This document shows, in pieces, positions 33,857 to 41,266 of a stretch of 64,000 nucleotides of DNA (within the stretch, counting starts at the first letter, position 1; every line of letters starts with the position of its first letter). The notes below the pieces were generated by a model, which saw only the letters and a list, made by a program, of their open reading frames with translations, made no database searches and had not been told where the DNA came from. Location of the stretch: positions 199,708 through 263,707 of the forward strand of contig CAJUND010000001.1 of assembly GCA_910587655.1 (NCBI GenBank), in the 5' to 3' direction. The position numbers and the translations under genes are program-made. Origin of the DNA: an uncultured Agathobacter sp. (GTDB taxonomy: Bacteria; Bacillota; Clostridia; Lachnospirales; Lachnospiraceae).

Positions 33857-34294
33857 ATGGTAGCAGAAAAAATACTTGGAAATATAAAAGATTACGAAAT
33901 AAACGGCCGGAAAACAGACAAAATAGGGCTGGAATGGTATGAGCTGGAAAAGAAGCTGTTAAAAAAAACAACAGACTCGGGGGAAGAAATAGGAATCCGT
34001 CTGAAACATCCTCCCAGGGAAGGGGATATTCTTTATGCCGATAACAGCAGAATAGTAGCGGTGGAACTGTTGCCCTGCGAGCTGACAGTGGTCAGGGTAA
34101 ATACCATGAAAGAAATGGGGCATTTGTGTTTTGAGCTGGGAAACCGTCATCTTTCCCTTGCCATAGAAGACCGGCAGGTAACAATCCCGTATGACGAGCC
34201 AACTTTTCTTTATCTGGAAAGGCTGGGTTTTCGTCCGGAAAGAAAGGAAGGAAAGTTCCGTGATTTTACGGTTTGCCATGCCCACGGACATTAA
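33857..34294 (+). CDS. ureE: Urease accessory nickel metallochaperone
   Basis: 145 residues from the ATG at 33857. The UreE core is visible in the GHLCFELGNRHLSLAIE segment, with the conserved His that binds Ni at the dimer interface. The C-terminus ends CHAHGH, a short His-rich nickel-binding tail, shorter than in Klebsiella. UreE carries Ni to the UreG-UreD-UreF complex. Order ureAB-C-E-F-G-D is that of typical Firmicutes urease operons. Start lies 13 nt after the ureC stop and has a weak RBS. Confidence 0.93.
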   Translation: MVAEKILGNIKDYEINGRKTDKIGLEWYELEKKLLKKTTDSGEEIGIRLKHPPREGDILYADNSRIVAVELLPCELTVVRVNTMKEMGHLCFELGNRHLSLAIEDRQVTIPYDEPTFLYLERLGFRPERKEGKFRDFTVCHAHGH

Positions 34295-34300
34295 CGAAAA

Positions 34301-34984
34301 ATGCAGAAAATAAGTCTTTTAAAAATGATGCAGTCAGTAGATGCTTTTTTCCCGGTTGGGGCTTTTACATTATCAAATGGTCTGGAAGATTATGTGATAG
34401 TGGAAAAAATTCATTCTATAGAGGGATTAAGGGAATATCTGGAGGGATTTCTGCAGGTATTCCCTTATCAGGATCTGGGAATAGCAGCGCTTGCATACCG
34501 GTATGGAAAAGACAGGAATATGCTTCTTAGGCTGGATGAACTGGCAAATGCCATCAAATGTGCCAGGGAAGTAAGAACCGGATGTATCCGTATGTGCAGC
34601 CGCTATCTAAAGGCAAGGGAAGCAATGTCTGACTGCGGCGGGAAATTAAAATGGTACAGAGAAAAAATAAAGAATAAAGAGGCTGCTGGATTTCATCCCA
34701 TTGCAATAGGAATTTATGCGTCCTCCATGGGGATGGAAATAGAAGAAATGCTGTCCATGTACGGATACAGCGTAATATCTGCAATTGTAAATAATGGAGT
34801 AAAGCTGGTTCCGTTAAGCCAGATGGAGGGACAAAAGGTTTTGTTTCAAATGCTGGAAGGACTGGAAAAGGCAGTGGAACGGGCAGGGAATGTGGCCATG
34901 GAAGAACTTGGAGTATCAGGAAGTGCCTTTGAAATTCATTGTATGAATCATGAATATTTGTATTCAAGGCAATACATGTCGTAG
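34301..34984 (+). CDS. ureF: Urease accessory protein UreF
   Basis: 227 residues. The N-terminal MMQSVDAFFPVGAFTLSNGLEDYV matches the UreF SxFPxGxFxxSxGLE motif. The C-terminal helices include HPIAIGIYASSMGMEIEEM. UreF binds UreD and acts as GTPase-activating partner for UreG during nickel insertion. It begins 6 nt after ureE, with almost no Shine-Dalgarno sequence, so translation probably depends on coupling to ureE. Confidence 0.93.
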   Translation: MQKISLLKMMQSVDAFFPVGAFTLSNGLEDYVIVEKIHSIEGLREYLEGFLQVFPYQDLGIAALAYRYGKDRNMLLRLDELANAIKCAREVRTGCIRMCSRYLKAREAMSDCGGKLKWYREKIKNKEAAGFHPIAIGIYASSMGMEIEEMLSMYGYSVISAIVNNGVKLVPLSQMEGQKVLFQMLEGLEKAVERAGNVAMEELGVSGSAFEIHCMNHEYLYSRQYMS

Positions 34985-35002
34985 AACAAAAAGGAGGATA
35001 AG

Positions 35003-35611
35003 ATGTCATTTGTAAAAATAGGAGTGGGGGGACCGGTAGGTTCGGGAAAAACCGCCCTGATTGAGCGGCTGACAAGAAAAATGTCAAAGGATTATTCCAT
35101 ATGTGTCATCACAAATGATATTTACACGAAAGAGGATGCTGAATTTCTGATTAAAAATTCTGCACTGCCCAAAGAACGTATTATGGGAGTGGAAACAGGC
35201 GGATGTCCCCATACCGCAATTCGTGAAGACTGCAGTATGAATCTGGAGGCAGTGGAGGAAATGGCGGAAAAATTTCCGGATGTGGAAATCATCTTTATAG
35301 AAAGCGGGGGAGACAATCTGTCTGCGACTTTTAGTCCCGATCTTGCAGATGCAACGATTTATGTCATTGATGTGGCGCAGGGGGAAAAGATTCCCAGAAA
35401 GGGAGGACCGGGTGTAACGCGCTCGGACCTTCTTGTGATTAATAAAACAGATTTAGCGCCCATGGTGGGGGCGGATCTTTCAGTTATGGCAGAAGATTCT
35501 GAAAGGATGCGAAAAGGGAAAGATTATCTTTTTACCAGTCTTATGCAAAAAGACAGCGCAGATACAGTTATTGGCTGGATTAAAAAGAATGTGCTGTTTG
35601 AAGGAGTATAA
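35003..35611 (+). CDS. ureG: Urease accessory GTPase UreG
   Basis: 202 residues. P-loop GVGGPVGSGKT at the N-terminus, the Cys-Pro-His nickel motif in GVETGGCPHTAIRED, Walker B-like IIFIESGGDNLSATFSP, and NKTDLAP for guanine recognition. UreG uses GTP hydrolysis to deliver Ni to urease. AAAAGGAGG precedes the ATG. All motifs are intact. Confidence 0.97.
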   Translation: MSFVKIGVGGPVGSGKTALIERLTRKMSKDYSICVITNDIYTKEDAEFLIKNSALPKERIMGVETGGCPHTAIREDCSMNLEAVEEMAEKFPDVEIIFIESGGDNLSATFSPDLADATIYVIDVAQGEKIPRKGGPGVTRSDLLVINKTDLAPMVGADLSVMAEDSERMRKGKDYLFTSLMQKDSADTVIGWIKKNVLFEGV

Positions 35612-35628
35612 AAAGCCGGGGATTTTAT

Positions 35629-36402
35629 ATGGATACAAAACTAAAACTCAGGATAGAAAACTGGAGAGGAAGGACGGGTGTGGCATTCCAGTATTTTACC
35701 AGTCCGCTGAAAACTGGAACACCAAAGGAGCAGGATGACCGGCTGCACCTGGTTTTTATGATGGCTTCGGCAGGCATATTAAAGGGAGATAATTTTTCTT
35801 ACGAAATTACCTGCAGGAAAGATACACGCACAACGATAACGGAGCAGTCCTATACAAAAATATTTGATACAGGAAAAGACGGTGCGAAAAAGCATATGGA
35901 AATTGAACTGGAAGATCATGCGTCTCTTTTTTACCGGCCGGGCGCAGTGATTCCTTTTGGTGGAAGTTGTTATAGCAGCAGCATGAACGTAAGGCTTTCA
36001 TCCCGGAGTGAGTTCCTTTATTCAGATATATTGTCAGCGGGAAGGATAGGAATGGGGGAAAAATTTGCATTTTCCCATTACCGGAATTATGTCTGTGTTA
36101 TGGTAGATGACAGGATGGTCTGGATAGACCACTGCTGTCTGGAACCGGAAAAGATGAATCTGGAGGAAATGGTATTCTGGGATGGCTATACCCATCAGGG
36201 AACTTTATATTTTTATGGAACAAAGGAAAAGCAGGAAAGGTTATTGTCTTATGCAAAGCCGGTGCCGGTTCTGATGGGGAAAACAAAGGCGGCGGAAGGA
36301 ATTTGTATCAGGGTACTGGCAAATTCCGCACAAGATATAGAAGAAATATTTGATGAAGCGGAAAGAGATATTCTGCAGACGGGTGACAGACTCCGGGGGT
36401 AA
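35629..36402 (+). CDS. ureD: Urease accessory protein UreD
   Basis: 257 residues. The UreD family signature is visible in GILKGDNFSYEI and the adjacent ITEQSYTKIFDTGKDGAKKHMEIELED, plus FYRPGAVIPFGGSCYSS. UreD is the scaffold that docks urease and through which nickel passes from UreG. It is the last of the recognisable urease genes. No nickel permease (NikABCDE, HoxN/UreH) or urea channel (UreI, Yut) is present in the window. Confidence 0.93.
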   Translation: MDTKLKLRIENWRGRTGVAFQYFTSPLKTGTPKEQDDRLHLVFMMASAGILKGDNFSYEITCRKDTRTTITEQSYTKIFDTGKDGAKKHMEIELEDHASLFYRPGAVIPFGGSCYSSSMNVRLSSRSEFLYSDILSAGRIGMGEKFAFSHYRNYVCVMVDDRMVWIDHCCLEPEKMNLEEMVFWDGYTHQGTLYFYGTKEKQERLLSYAKPVPVLMGKTKAAEGICIRVLANSAQDIEEIFDEAERDILQTGDRLRG

Positions 36403-36446
36403 GTGGTAGAATAAGCAAAAGACACCAGAACGGGGGAGGACACACA

Positions 36447-36827
36447 ATGGCACAGACAATTTTAGAGTTCCGGCTGGACCGGGACAGGCATAAGGCAGTA
36501 CAGGATATATGTAAGAGGCTTAAAATTACGGATACCAGCATAGGACGTGCGGATTACGGGCAGAAGCTTGGTGCGCTCGCGGGAATAACGGGTTTCAAAA
36601 AGGACGGGAAAAAATACACCGGGCCGGAGTTTCCGGCGGAAATGCTTGTTTTTTCCGGAATGAATTCTGCACAGGTGGATGCTTTTCTGGATGAGTATAA
36701 AAAAACCGGGCTTGCGCCCATCGGTTTAAAGGCAGTGGTTACAGCCGATAATGTATTCTGGAGCGCTGAAAAACTGTACCAGGAAATCATGCGCGAGCAT
36801 CTGGGATTTACCGTAAAATCTGGATAA
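36447..36827 (+). CDS. DUF3783 domain protein
   Basis: 126 residues. The C-terminal half (AEMLVFSGMNSAQVDAFLDEYKKTGLAPIGLKAVVTADN) matches the DUF3783 family as I know it: a short alpha/beta domain of unknown function common in Clostridia. No catalytic motif is apparent. GGGGGAGG precedes the ATG. It starts 44 nt after ureD on the same strand without a terminator between, so it probably ends the unit; a nitrogen or urease role is not shown. Confidence 0.75.
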   Translation: MAQTILEFRLDRDRHKAVQDICKRLKITDTSIGRADYGQKLGALAGITGFKKDGKKYTGPEFPAEMLVFSGMNSAQVDAFLDEYKKTGLAPIGLKAVVTADNVFWSAEKLYQEIMREHLGFTVKSG

Positions 36828-36997
36828 ACATGTGGACAGGCTGGCGTATGAAGGTGTAAAAATTATCCAAATATATGATTGGAAATATATTGAAATATTG
36901 TCAAATTGCGCAATGCTGAATTAACGTGCTAAAGCATAAACCAGTACATTTTACAAACATATTATATATTATGTACAAAAGCTAGGTACATTTTTTG

Positions 36998-37026
36998 TTG
37001 AAAATTACCACAAAATATGCTATACT
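36998..37026 (+). promoter_or_regulatory. Strong promoter in front of a structured leader
   Basis: TTGAAA (36998-37003), 17 bp and TATACT (37021-37026) form a strong predicted promoter. It starts the 37033-37550 transcript, which contains a leader and one 42-codon ORF before an intrinsic terminator. Confidence 0.75.
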
Positions 37027-37032
37027 ATATAA

Positions 37033-37287
37033 CGAAATGAATAAATCATTTCAGCACAGTTTCATTGCATCTGCATATCTTACTTAGTGGCATCCGGAGG
37101 CAGAATCTGCCCCGCACATGCCAAAGTGTGCTGACTGTATTGCCGTCAGGCATTTTCCCGTACAGTCTTCACAGCTGCTGGTTAGGATATGTATAAATGG
37201 GGCATACTGCAAAAGCCGTACAGCGGAGGCAGTGTGCGATGGTAATACCAGAAGTATTACCTGTATGTATTAAGGAGGTGTATCGAA
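37033..37287 (+). other. About 255-nt structured 5' leader of unknown type
   Basis: Between the predicted start and the small ORF I see several hairpins, including GCAG-AATC-TGC-type pairing near 37103 and a perfect GGTAATAC-CAGAA-GTATTACC stem-loop (37241-37261) just ahead of the Shine-Dalgarno sequence. No known riboswitch family was recognised. It may control translation of the small ORF. Confidence 0.4.
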
Positions 37288-37416
37288 ATGCATACAATCG
37301 ATCCAACCATGTCCTTTGCCCAGATGGTTCAGTATTATAAGGACTATGTAAAACGGACAAAGGGTTGTGGACGCAAGCCGGTATCCTTCCTGCGTTTTGT
37401 AACAGGCAGATATTAG
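37288..37416 (+). CDS. Small 42-residue basic protein, unknown
   Basis: ATG at 37288 with a perfect AAGGAGGTG 7 nt upstream opens a 42-codon frame ending TAG at 37416. The peptide starts MHTIDPTMSFAQMVQYYK and is basic (Lys/Arg-rich C-terminal half, RKPVSFLRF). It has no signal peptide or membrane segment. The strong promoter before it and terminator after it suggest a discrete gene. I do not recognise a family. Confidence 0.6.
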   Translation: MHTIDPTMSFAQMVQYYKDYVKRTKGCGRKPVSFLRFVTGRY

Positions 37417-37522
37417 CCTTGGCGTCTCGGAAATAGCCGTACAGTTATTTGCCGGGCGTCATACAGGGGAGACGGCTGGCAGGTTCAGGCACTGCATGAC
37501 TGAATCTGCTTTGACTTATTAT

Positions 37523-37555
37523 CAGGCAGGGGCTTTCGGGCTTCTGCCTGTTTTC
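37523..37555 (+). terminator. Intrinsic terminator after the 42-residue ORF
   Basis: CAGGCAG (37523-37529) pairs with CTGCCTG (37544-37550) around a GC-rich loop and is followed by TTTT. It separates the small-ORF transcript from the sugar transporter operon. Confidence 0.7.
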
Positions 37556-37637
37556 TGCTTTCAGCTACAGTTTTTGGCATTTCTGCACAAAAATTCCGGG
37601 ACAAATTTGGGAGAGTATACAAAAAGTAAAAAGGGAC

Positions 37638-37712
37638 TTGCGAAATGTTTCGAAACGGGTGCATACTCATTTTAACAATAACGTTACCGAGAGCGTTTTC
37701 GGTAACGTTACC
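37638..37712 (+). promoter_or_regulatory. Sugar ABC operon promoter with LacI-type operators
   Basis: TTGCGA (37638-37643) and CATACT (37662-37667), 18 bp apart, are the likely promoter. A GTTTCGAAAC palindrome lies in its spacer (37647-37656). Downstream, TAACGTTACCGA (37679-37690) and TCGGTAACGTTA (37699-37710) form a 12-bp inverted repeat. The right half contains GGTAACGTTACC, a perfect palindrome with the central CG typical of LacI-family operators. The LacI-type gene at 42917 is the obvious candidate regulator. Confidence 0.65.
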
Positions 37713-37748
37713 AAACAAGTTGATGATTTACTTTTAAGGAGGGTAAAA

Positions 37749-39155
37749 ATAAAAAAGAAATTGTTATCAGCATTATTGGCTACCACAATGGTTGCCGGTA
37801 TGTTTGCAGGCTGCGGTACAGATGATGAAGGCACAACTTCTGGTACTCAGAATCCTTCAAAGGAAAGCCAGAAAACAGAAGGCGGAAGCGGAACGGTTTA
37901 CCTGCTTAATTTCAAGCCGGAGTCAGACGGCCCATGGCAGGACCTGGCTGCTACATACACAGAGCAGACTGGTGTAACAGTGAATGTTATGACTGCAGCA
38001 GACGGACAGTACAAGGCTACATTACAGTCTGAGCTTGCAAAGTCAGAAGCTCCTACCATCTTCAATATCGGGGCAACTGCTGACTGTGCAGAATATGCAG
38101 ATTATATTTATGACCTAAAGGACAGCGACATTTACAATCATCTGACAGATAAATCCCTTGCCCTTGAGTATGACGGAAAGATTGCAGCAGTGGCAAACTG
38201 CTATGAGTGTTACGGAATTATCTACAATAAGACAATTCTTGAGAAGTACTGCCAGATGGACGGTGCAAAGGCTTCTTCCATTGAAGAAATTAATAATTTT
38301 GAAACTTTAAATGCAGTTGCAACTGATATCAACAGCCGCATTGATGAAGTAAATGAGGCATGCGGAAGTTCACTGACAGAGGCATTTGCTTCAGCAGGTC
38401 TGGATTCCGGTTCCAACTGGAGATTCTCCGGACACCTTGCAGGTATTGCACTTTACTATGATTTCAAGGATGCAGGATGTGACCTGACAGCCGGACAGGA
38501 AACTGTTACCGGTAAATACATGGATAACTTCAAGAATGTCTGGGATATGTATGTAAATACATCCGCAGCAGACAAGAAGACACTGGATTCCGGTTCTTTA
38601 AATGCTGAGCAGGAGCTTGGACTTGGAGAAGCCGTTTTCTATCAGAATGGTGACTGGGAGTTTTCTGCATTTGCTCCGGATAATGAGAACGGTTATACCG
38701 TAACAACAGACGACCTTGACATGATGCCGATTTACTTTGGTGTTGATGATGAGAACCAGGGTCTGGCAGTTGGTACAGAGAACCACTGGGCAGTTAATGC
38801 AAAGGCTTCACAGGAAGACATTGATGCAACACTTGATTTCTTATCATGGGTTATCTCTTCTGATGAAGGACGTGACGCAATCGTAAACAAAATGGGTCTG
38901 AGTGCACCGTTCGATACATTTACTGGTGATTACGAGTCCAAGAACGGATTTGCTGCAAAGGCAAATGAGTATGCTGCAGCAGGCAAGACTTCTGTTGCAT
39001 GGAGCTTTAACGCTACTCCTGCAGTAGATGACTGGAGAGCAGATTTCATTGCACCGCTTACAGAGTATACAGAGCGTGACGGTTCATGGGATGATGTAAA
39101 GACTGCATTCGTTGACAACTGGGCTAAATACTGGAAACAGCAGAACGAGCAGTAA
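37749..39155 (+). CDS. Sugar ABC transporter substrate-binding lipoprotein, apparent ATA start
   Basis: About 468 residues. The lipoprotein signal KKKLLSALLATTMVAGMFAGC has a classic lipobox (FAGC). The mature part opens GTVYLLNFKPESDGPWQDLA, as in carbohydrate-binding SBP_bac_8 proteins. A strong AAGGAGGG ends 5 nt before ATA at 37749, exactly where an ATG would be expected. No ATG, GTG or TTG in frame gives a signal peptide of normal length. A TTG at 37638 would coincide with the predicted -35 box. I therefore propose ATA as start, or a recent or sequencing ATG-to-ATA change. Two permeases follow; no ATPase, as common where a shared MsiK-type ATPase is used. Confidence 0.8.
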   Translation: MKKKLLSALLATTMVAGMFAGCGTDDEGTTSGTQNPSKESQKTEGGSGTVYLLNFKPESDGPWQDLAATYTEQTGVTVNVMTAADGQYKATLQSELAKSEAPTIFNIGATADCAEYADYIYDLKDSDIYNHLTDKSLALEYDGKIAAVANCYECYGIIYNKTILEKYCQMDGAKASSIEEINNFETLNAVATDINSRIDEVNEACGSSLTEAFASAGLDSGSNWRFSGHLAGIALYYDFKDAGCDLTAGQETVTGKYMDNFKNVWDMYVNTSAADKKTLDSGSLNAEQELGLGEAVFYQNGDWEFSAFAPDNENGYTVTTDDLDMMPIYFGVDDENQGLAVGTENHWAVNAKASQEDIDATLDFLSWVISSDEGRDAIVNKMGLSAPFDTFTGDYESKNGFAAKANEYAAAGKTSVAWSFNATPAVDDWRADFIAPLTEYTERDGSWDDVKTAFVDNWAKYWKQQNEQ

Positions 39156-39177
39156 AAGGCAGTAACAGACAGTTTAA

Positions 39178-39211
39178 AAAAAGGGTGAGTACAGCTATGC
39201 TCGCCCTTTTT
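39178..39211 (+). terminator. Intercistronic terminator-like hairpin between binding protein and permease
   Basis: AAAAAGGGTGAG (39178-39189) pairs with CTCGCCCTTTTT (39200-39211), 12 bp with one G-U. It should reduce read-through, giving more binding protein than permease, as is common in ABC operons. Confidence 0.75.
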
Positions 39212-39244
39212 GTTTCAAAAAGGTTAAAGAGAAAGGGATAAATT

Positions 39245-40102
39245 ATGGAAAAGGCGATAAAACGATATTTCCCACTGTTTGCACTTCCAACAATGATTGC
39301 ATTTGCAATTGGATTCATCGTACCATTTCTTTACGGTATTTTTCTTTCCTTCTGTAAGTTTACGACGGTAGTTGACTGGAAATGGAAGGGGCTGGAGAAT
39401 TATACAAAGATTTTTGTGATAGACGGAAAGCTGGATACATCATTTCTGCATTCCATCTGGTATACAGCGCTGTTTACCGTTGTTTCAATGATAGTTATCA
39501 ACGTTGTGGCGTTTGCCATCGGTATGGCGCTGACAAAGGGAATCCGTGGAACCAACTTATTCCGTACCGTATTTTTCCTGCCGAACCTGATTGGCGGAAT
39601 TGTATTAAGTTATATCTGGCTGATGATTTTTAACGCAATATTACAGAACTTTTCCAAGACAATTGTAACCTCACAGTGGACGGCGTTCTGGGGAATGGTT
39701 ATTGTAGTATGCTGGCAGCAGATTGGATATATGATGATTATCTATGTGGCAGGTATTCAGAATATTCCGGGAGAGCTGATTGAGGCGGCAAAGATTGACG
39801 GTGCAAATTCATGGCAGCTGTTAAAAAGCGTAACGCTTCCAATGCTGATGCCTACCATTACAATCTGCTCCTTCTTAACACTTACGAACGGATTTAAATT
39901 ATTTGACCAGAACCTGGCCCTTACCGGCGGAAATCCGGGTAAGATGTCACAGCTGCTTGCTTTAAACATTTATGACACCATGTATGGAACAACCGGATGG
40001 CAGGGTGTTGGTCAGGCAAAAGCGGTTATATTCTTTATTTTAGTTGCGTTTATTGCGATAGCGCAGAATAAGCTGACAACAAGTAAGGAGGTGCAGGGCT
40101 GA
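39245..40102 (+). CDS. Sugar ABC transporter permease (MalF/UgpA-like)
   Basis: 285 residues with six membrane segments and the EAA motif ELIEAAKIDGANSWQLLKSVTLPMLMP in the cytoplasmic loop. It is the MalF-type partner of the following MalG-type permease. Its stop and the next start share a base (TGATG). It belongs to CUT1-type carbohydrate transporters. The transported sugar is unknown. Confidence 0.92.
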   Translation: MEKAIKRYFPLFALPTMIAFAIGFIVPFLYGIFLSFCKFTTVVDWKWKGLENYTKIFVIDGKLDTSFLHSIWYTALFTVVSMIVINVVAFAIGMALTKGIRGTNLFRTVFFLPNLIGGIVLSYIWLMIFNAILQNFSKTIVTSQWTAFWGMVIVVCWQQIGYMMIIYVAGIQNIPGELIEAAKIDGANSWQLLKSVTLPMLMPTITICSFLTLTNGFKLFDQNLALTGGNPGKMSQLLALNIYDTMYGTTGWQGVGQAKAVIFFILVAFIAIAQNKLTTSKEVQG

Positions 40103-41022
40103 TGGAAAAAAAGAAAAAGGTAAAAGACAAACCGGAAGTAAGCACAGTCAGGCAGGCAAAACACGGAGGAATACTTTCAGCAGTTTTTGGAATCATCTGT
40201 CTGCTCTGGATTTCCCCGATGCTTGTTGTACTTTTGAACTCTTTTAAGAGGAAGGCATTTATTTTCCGTTATCCGTTCGGATTCAGCTCCAAGAGTATTT
40301 CCGAAGGCTGGGATGCATTTATACAGGGCGCAAAAACAATTTTCTGCGGAACGCTTAACTATACCAACGGACTGAAACAGACGAATTTCTGGTCATGCTT
40401 CGGAAACTCCTTATTTATTACGGTTGGTTCCGTGCTGCTGATTATCCTCTGCTGTTCCATGTGTGCATGGTACATTGTGCGTGTGAATAACAGAACGACC
40501 AAGATTATGTATACCTTATGTCTGTTTTCCATGATTGTGCCATTCCAGATGGTCATGTTTACACTGTCCAAATTCGCAAATATGCTGAAGCTTTCCAATC
40601 CGGTCGGAATCCTTCTGGTTTATCTGGGATTTGGTGCAGGACTTGCGGTATTCATGTTTACCGGGTTTGTAAAGAGTATTTCGCTGGAAATAGAAGAAGC
40701 GGCAATGATTGACGGATGTAATCCAATTCAGACGTATTTTCGGGTGGTATTTCCGATTTTAAAGCCTACCACGGTAACAGTGGCAATTCTGGAGGCAATG
40801 TGGGTATGGAACGATTATCTTCTTCCGAGTCTTGTGCTGAATATTAATAAATACAAGACAATTCCGATTGCGGTACAGTTTTTAAAGCAGAGCCACGGTC
40901 AGGTAGACTGGGGTGCCATGATGGCGGTTCTGGTACTTTCAATTTTACCAATTGTCATCTTTTACATTATCTGTCAGAAATACATTATTGAAGGTGTGCT
41001 GGCAGGAGCTGTGAAAGGCTGA
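40102..41022 (+). CDS. Carbohydrate ABC transporter permease (MalG/UgpE-like)
   Basis: 306 residues with six membrane segments and an EAA motif SLEIEEAAMIDGCNPIQTYFRVVFP. GGAGGTGCAGGGC precedes the overlapping ATG. No ATPase gene follows. A chemoreceptor and LacI regulator come next, which suggests the sugar is also a chemoattractant or metabolic signal; this is inference from position. Confidence 0.92.
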   Translation: MEKKKKVKDKPEVSTVRQAKHGGILSAVFGIICLLWISPMLVVLLNSFKRKAFIFRYPFGFSSKSISEGWDAFIQGAKTIFCGTLNYTNGLKQTNFWSCFGNSLFITVGSVLLIILCCSMCAWYIVRVNNRTTKIMYTLCLFSMIVPFQMVMFTLSKFANMLKLSNPVGILLVYLGFGAGLAVFMFTGFVKSISLEIEEAAMIDGCNPIQTYFRVVFPILKPTTVTVAILEAMWVWNDYLLPSLVLNINKYKTIPIAVQFLKQSHGQVDWGAMMAVLVLSILPIVIFYIICQKYIIEGVLAGAVKG

Positions 41023-41166
41023 TTTACTCAGATGATGTAACAGAAAATGTAGGATTAAACATGGGGAATCTCCTTCTTTGATGTTTTTGTGGATTATGTA
41101 TGGAGCATTACAGTTCATTGTTACTTAATTCTGCAGCAGAAAGACGGGGATTTCCTTGTTTTTATT

Positions 41167-41218
41167 TTACAGGAAAGACCTTATTATGGCAAAGGAACAT
41201 AATCTGGCTTTCCTGTAA
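41167..41218 (+). other. Long branched inverted repeat before the chemoreceptor gene
   Basis: TTACAGGAAAG (41167-41177) is the exact complement of CTTTCCTGTAA (41208-41218), and ATTATG/CATAAT pair inside the loop. It lies in a 244-nt gap after the permease. It may be a weak terminator or RNA structure; only AT-rich sequence (GATAAAAAT), not a T run, follows. Confidence 0.4.
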
Positions 41219-41266
41219 GATAAAAATACCGATTATAGAGTGAAAGCACTCGGTGGAGGAATACAT

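Noticed and set aside
37638..37748. Extended N-terminus of the sugar-binding protein from a TTG at 37638
   Set aside because: It would place about 37 polar residues before a normal lipoprotein signal, and the TTG coincides with the predicted -35 box and operators.
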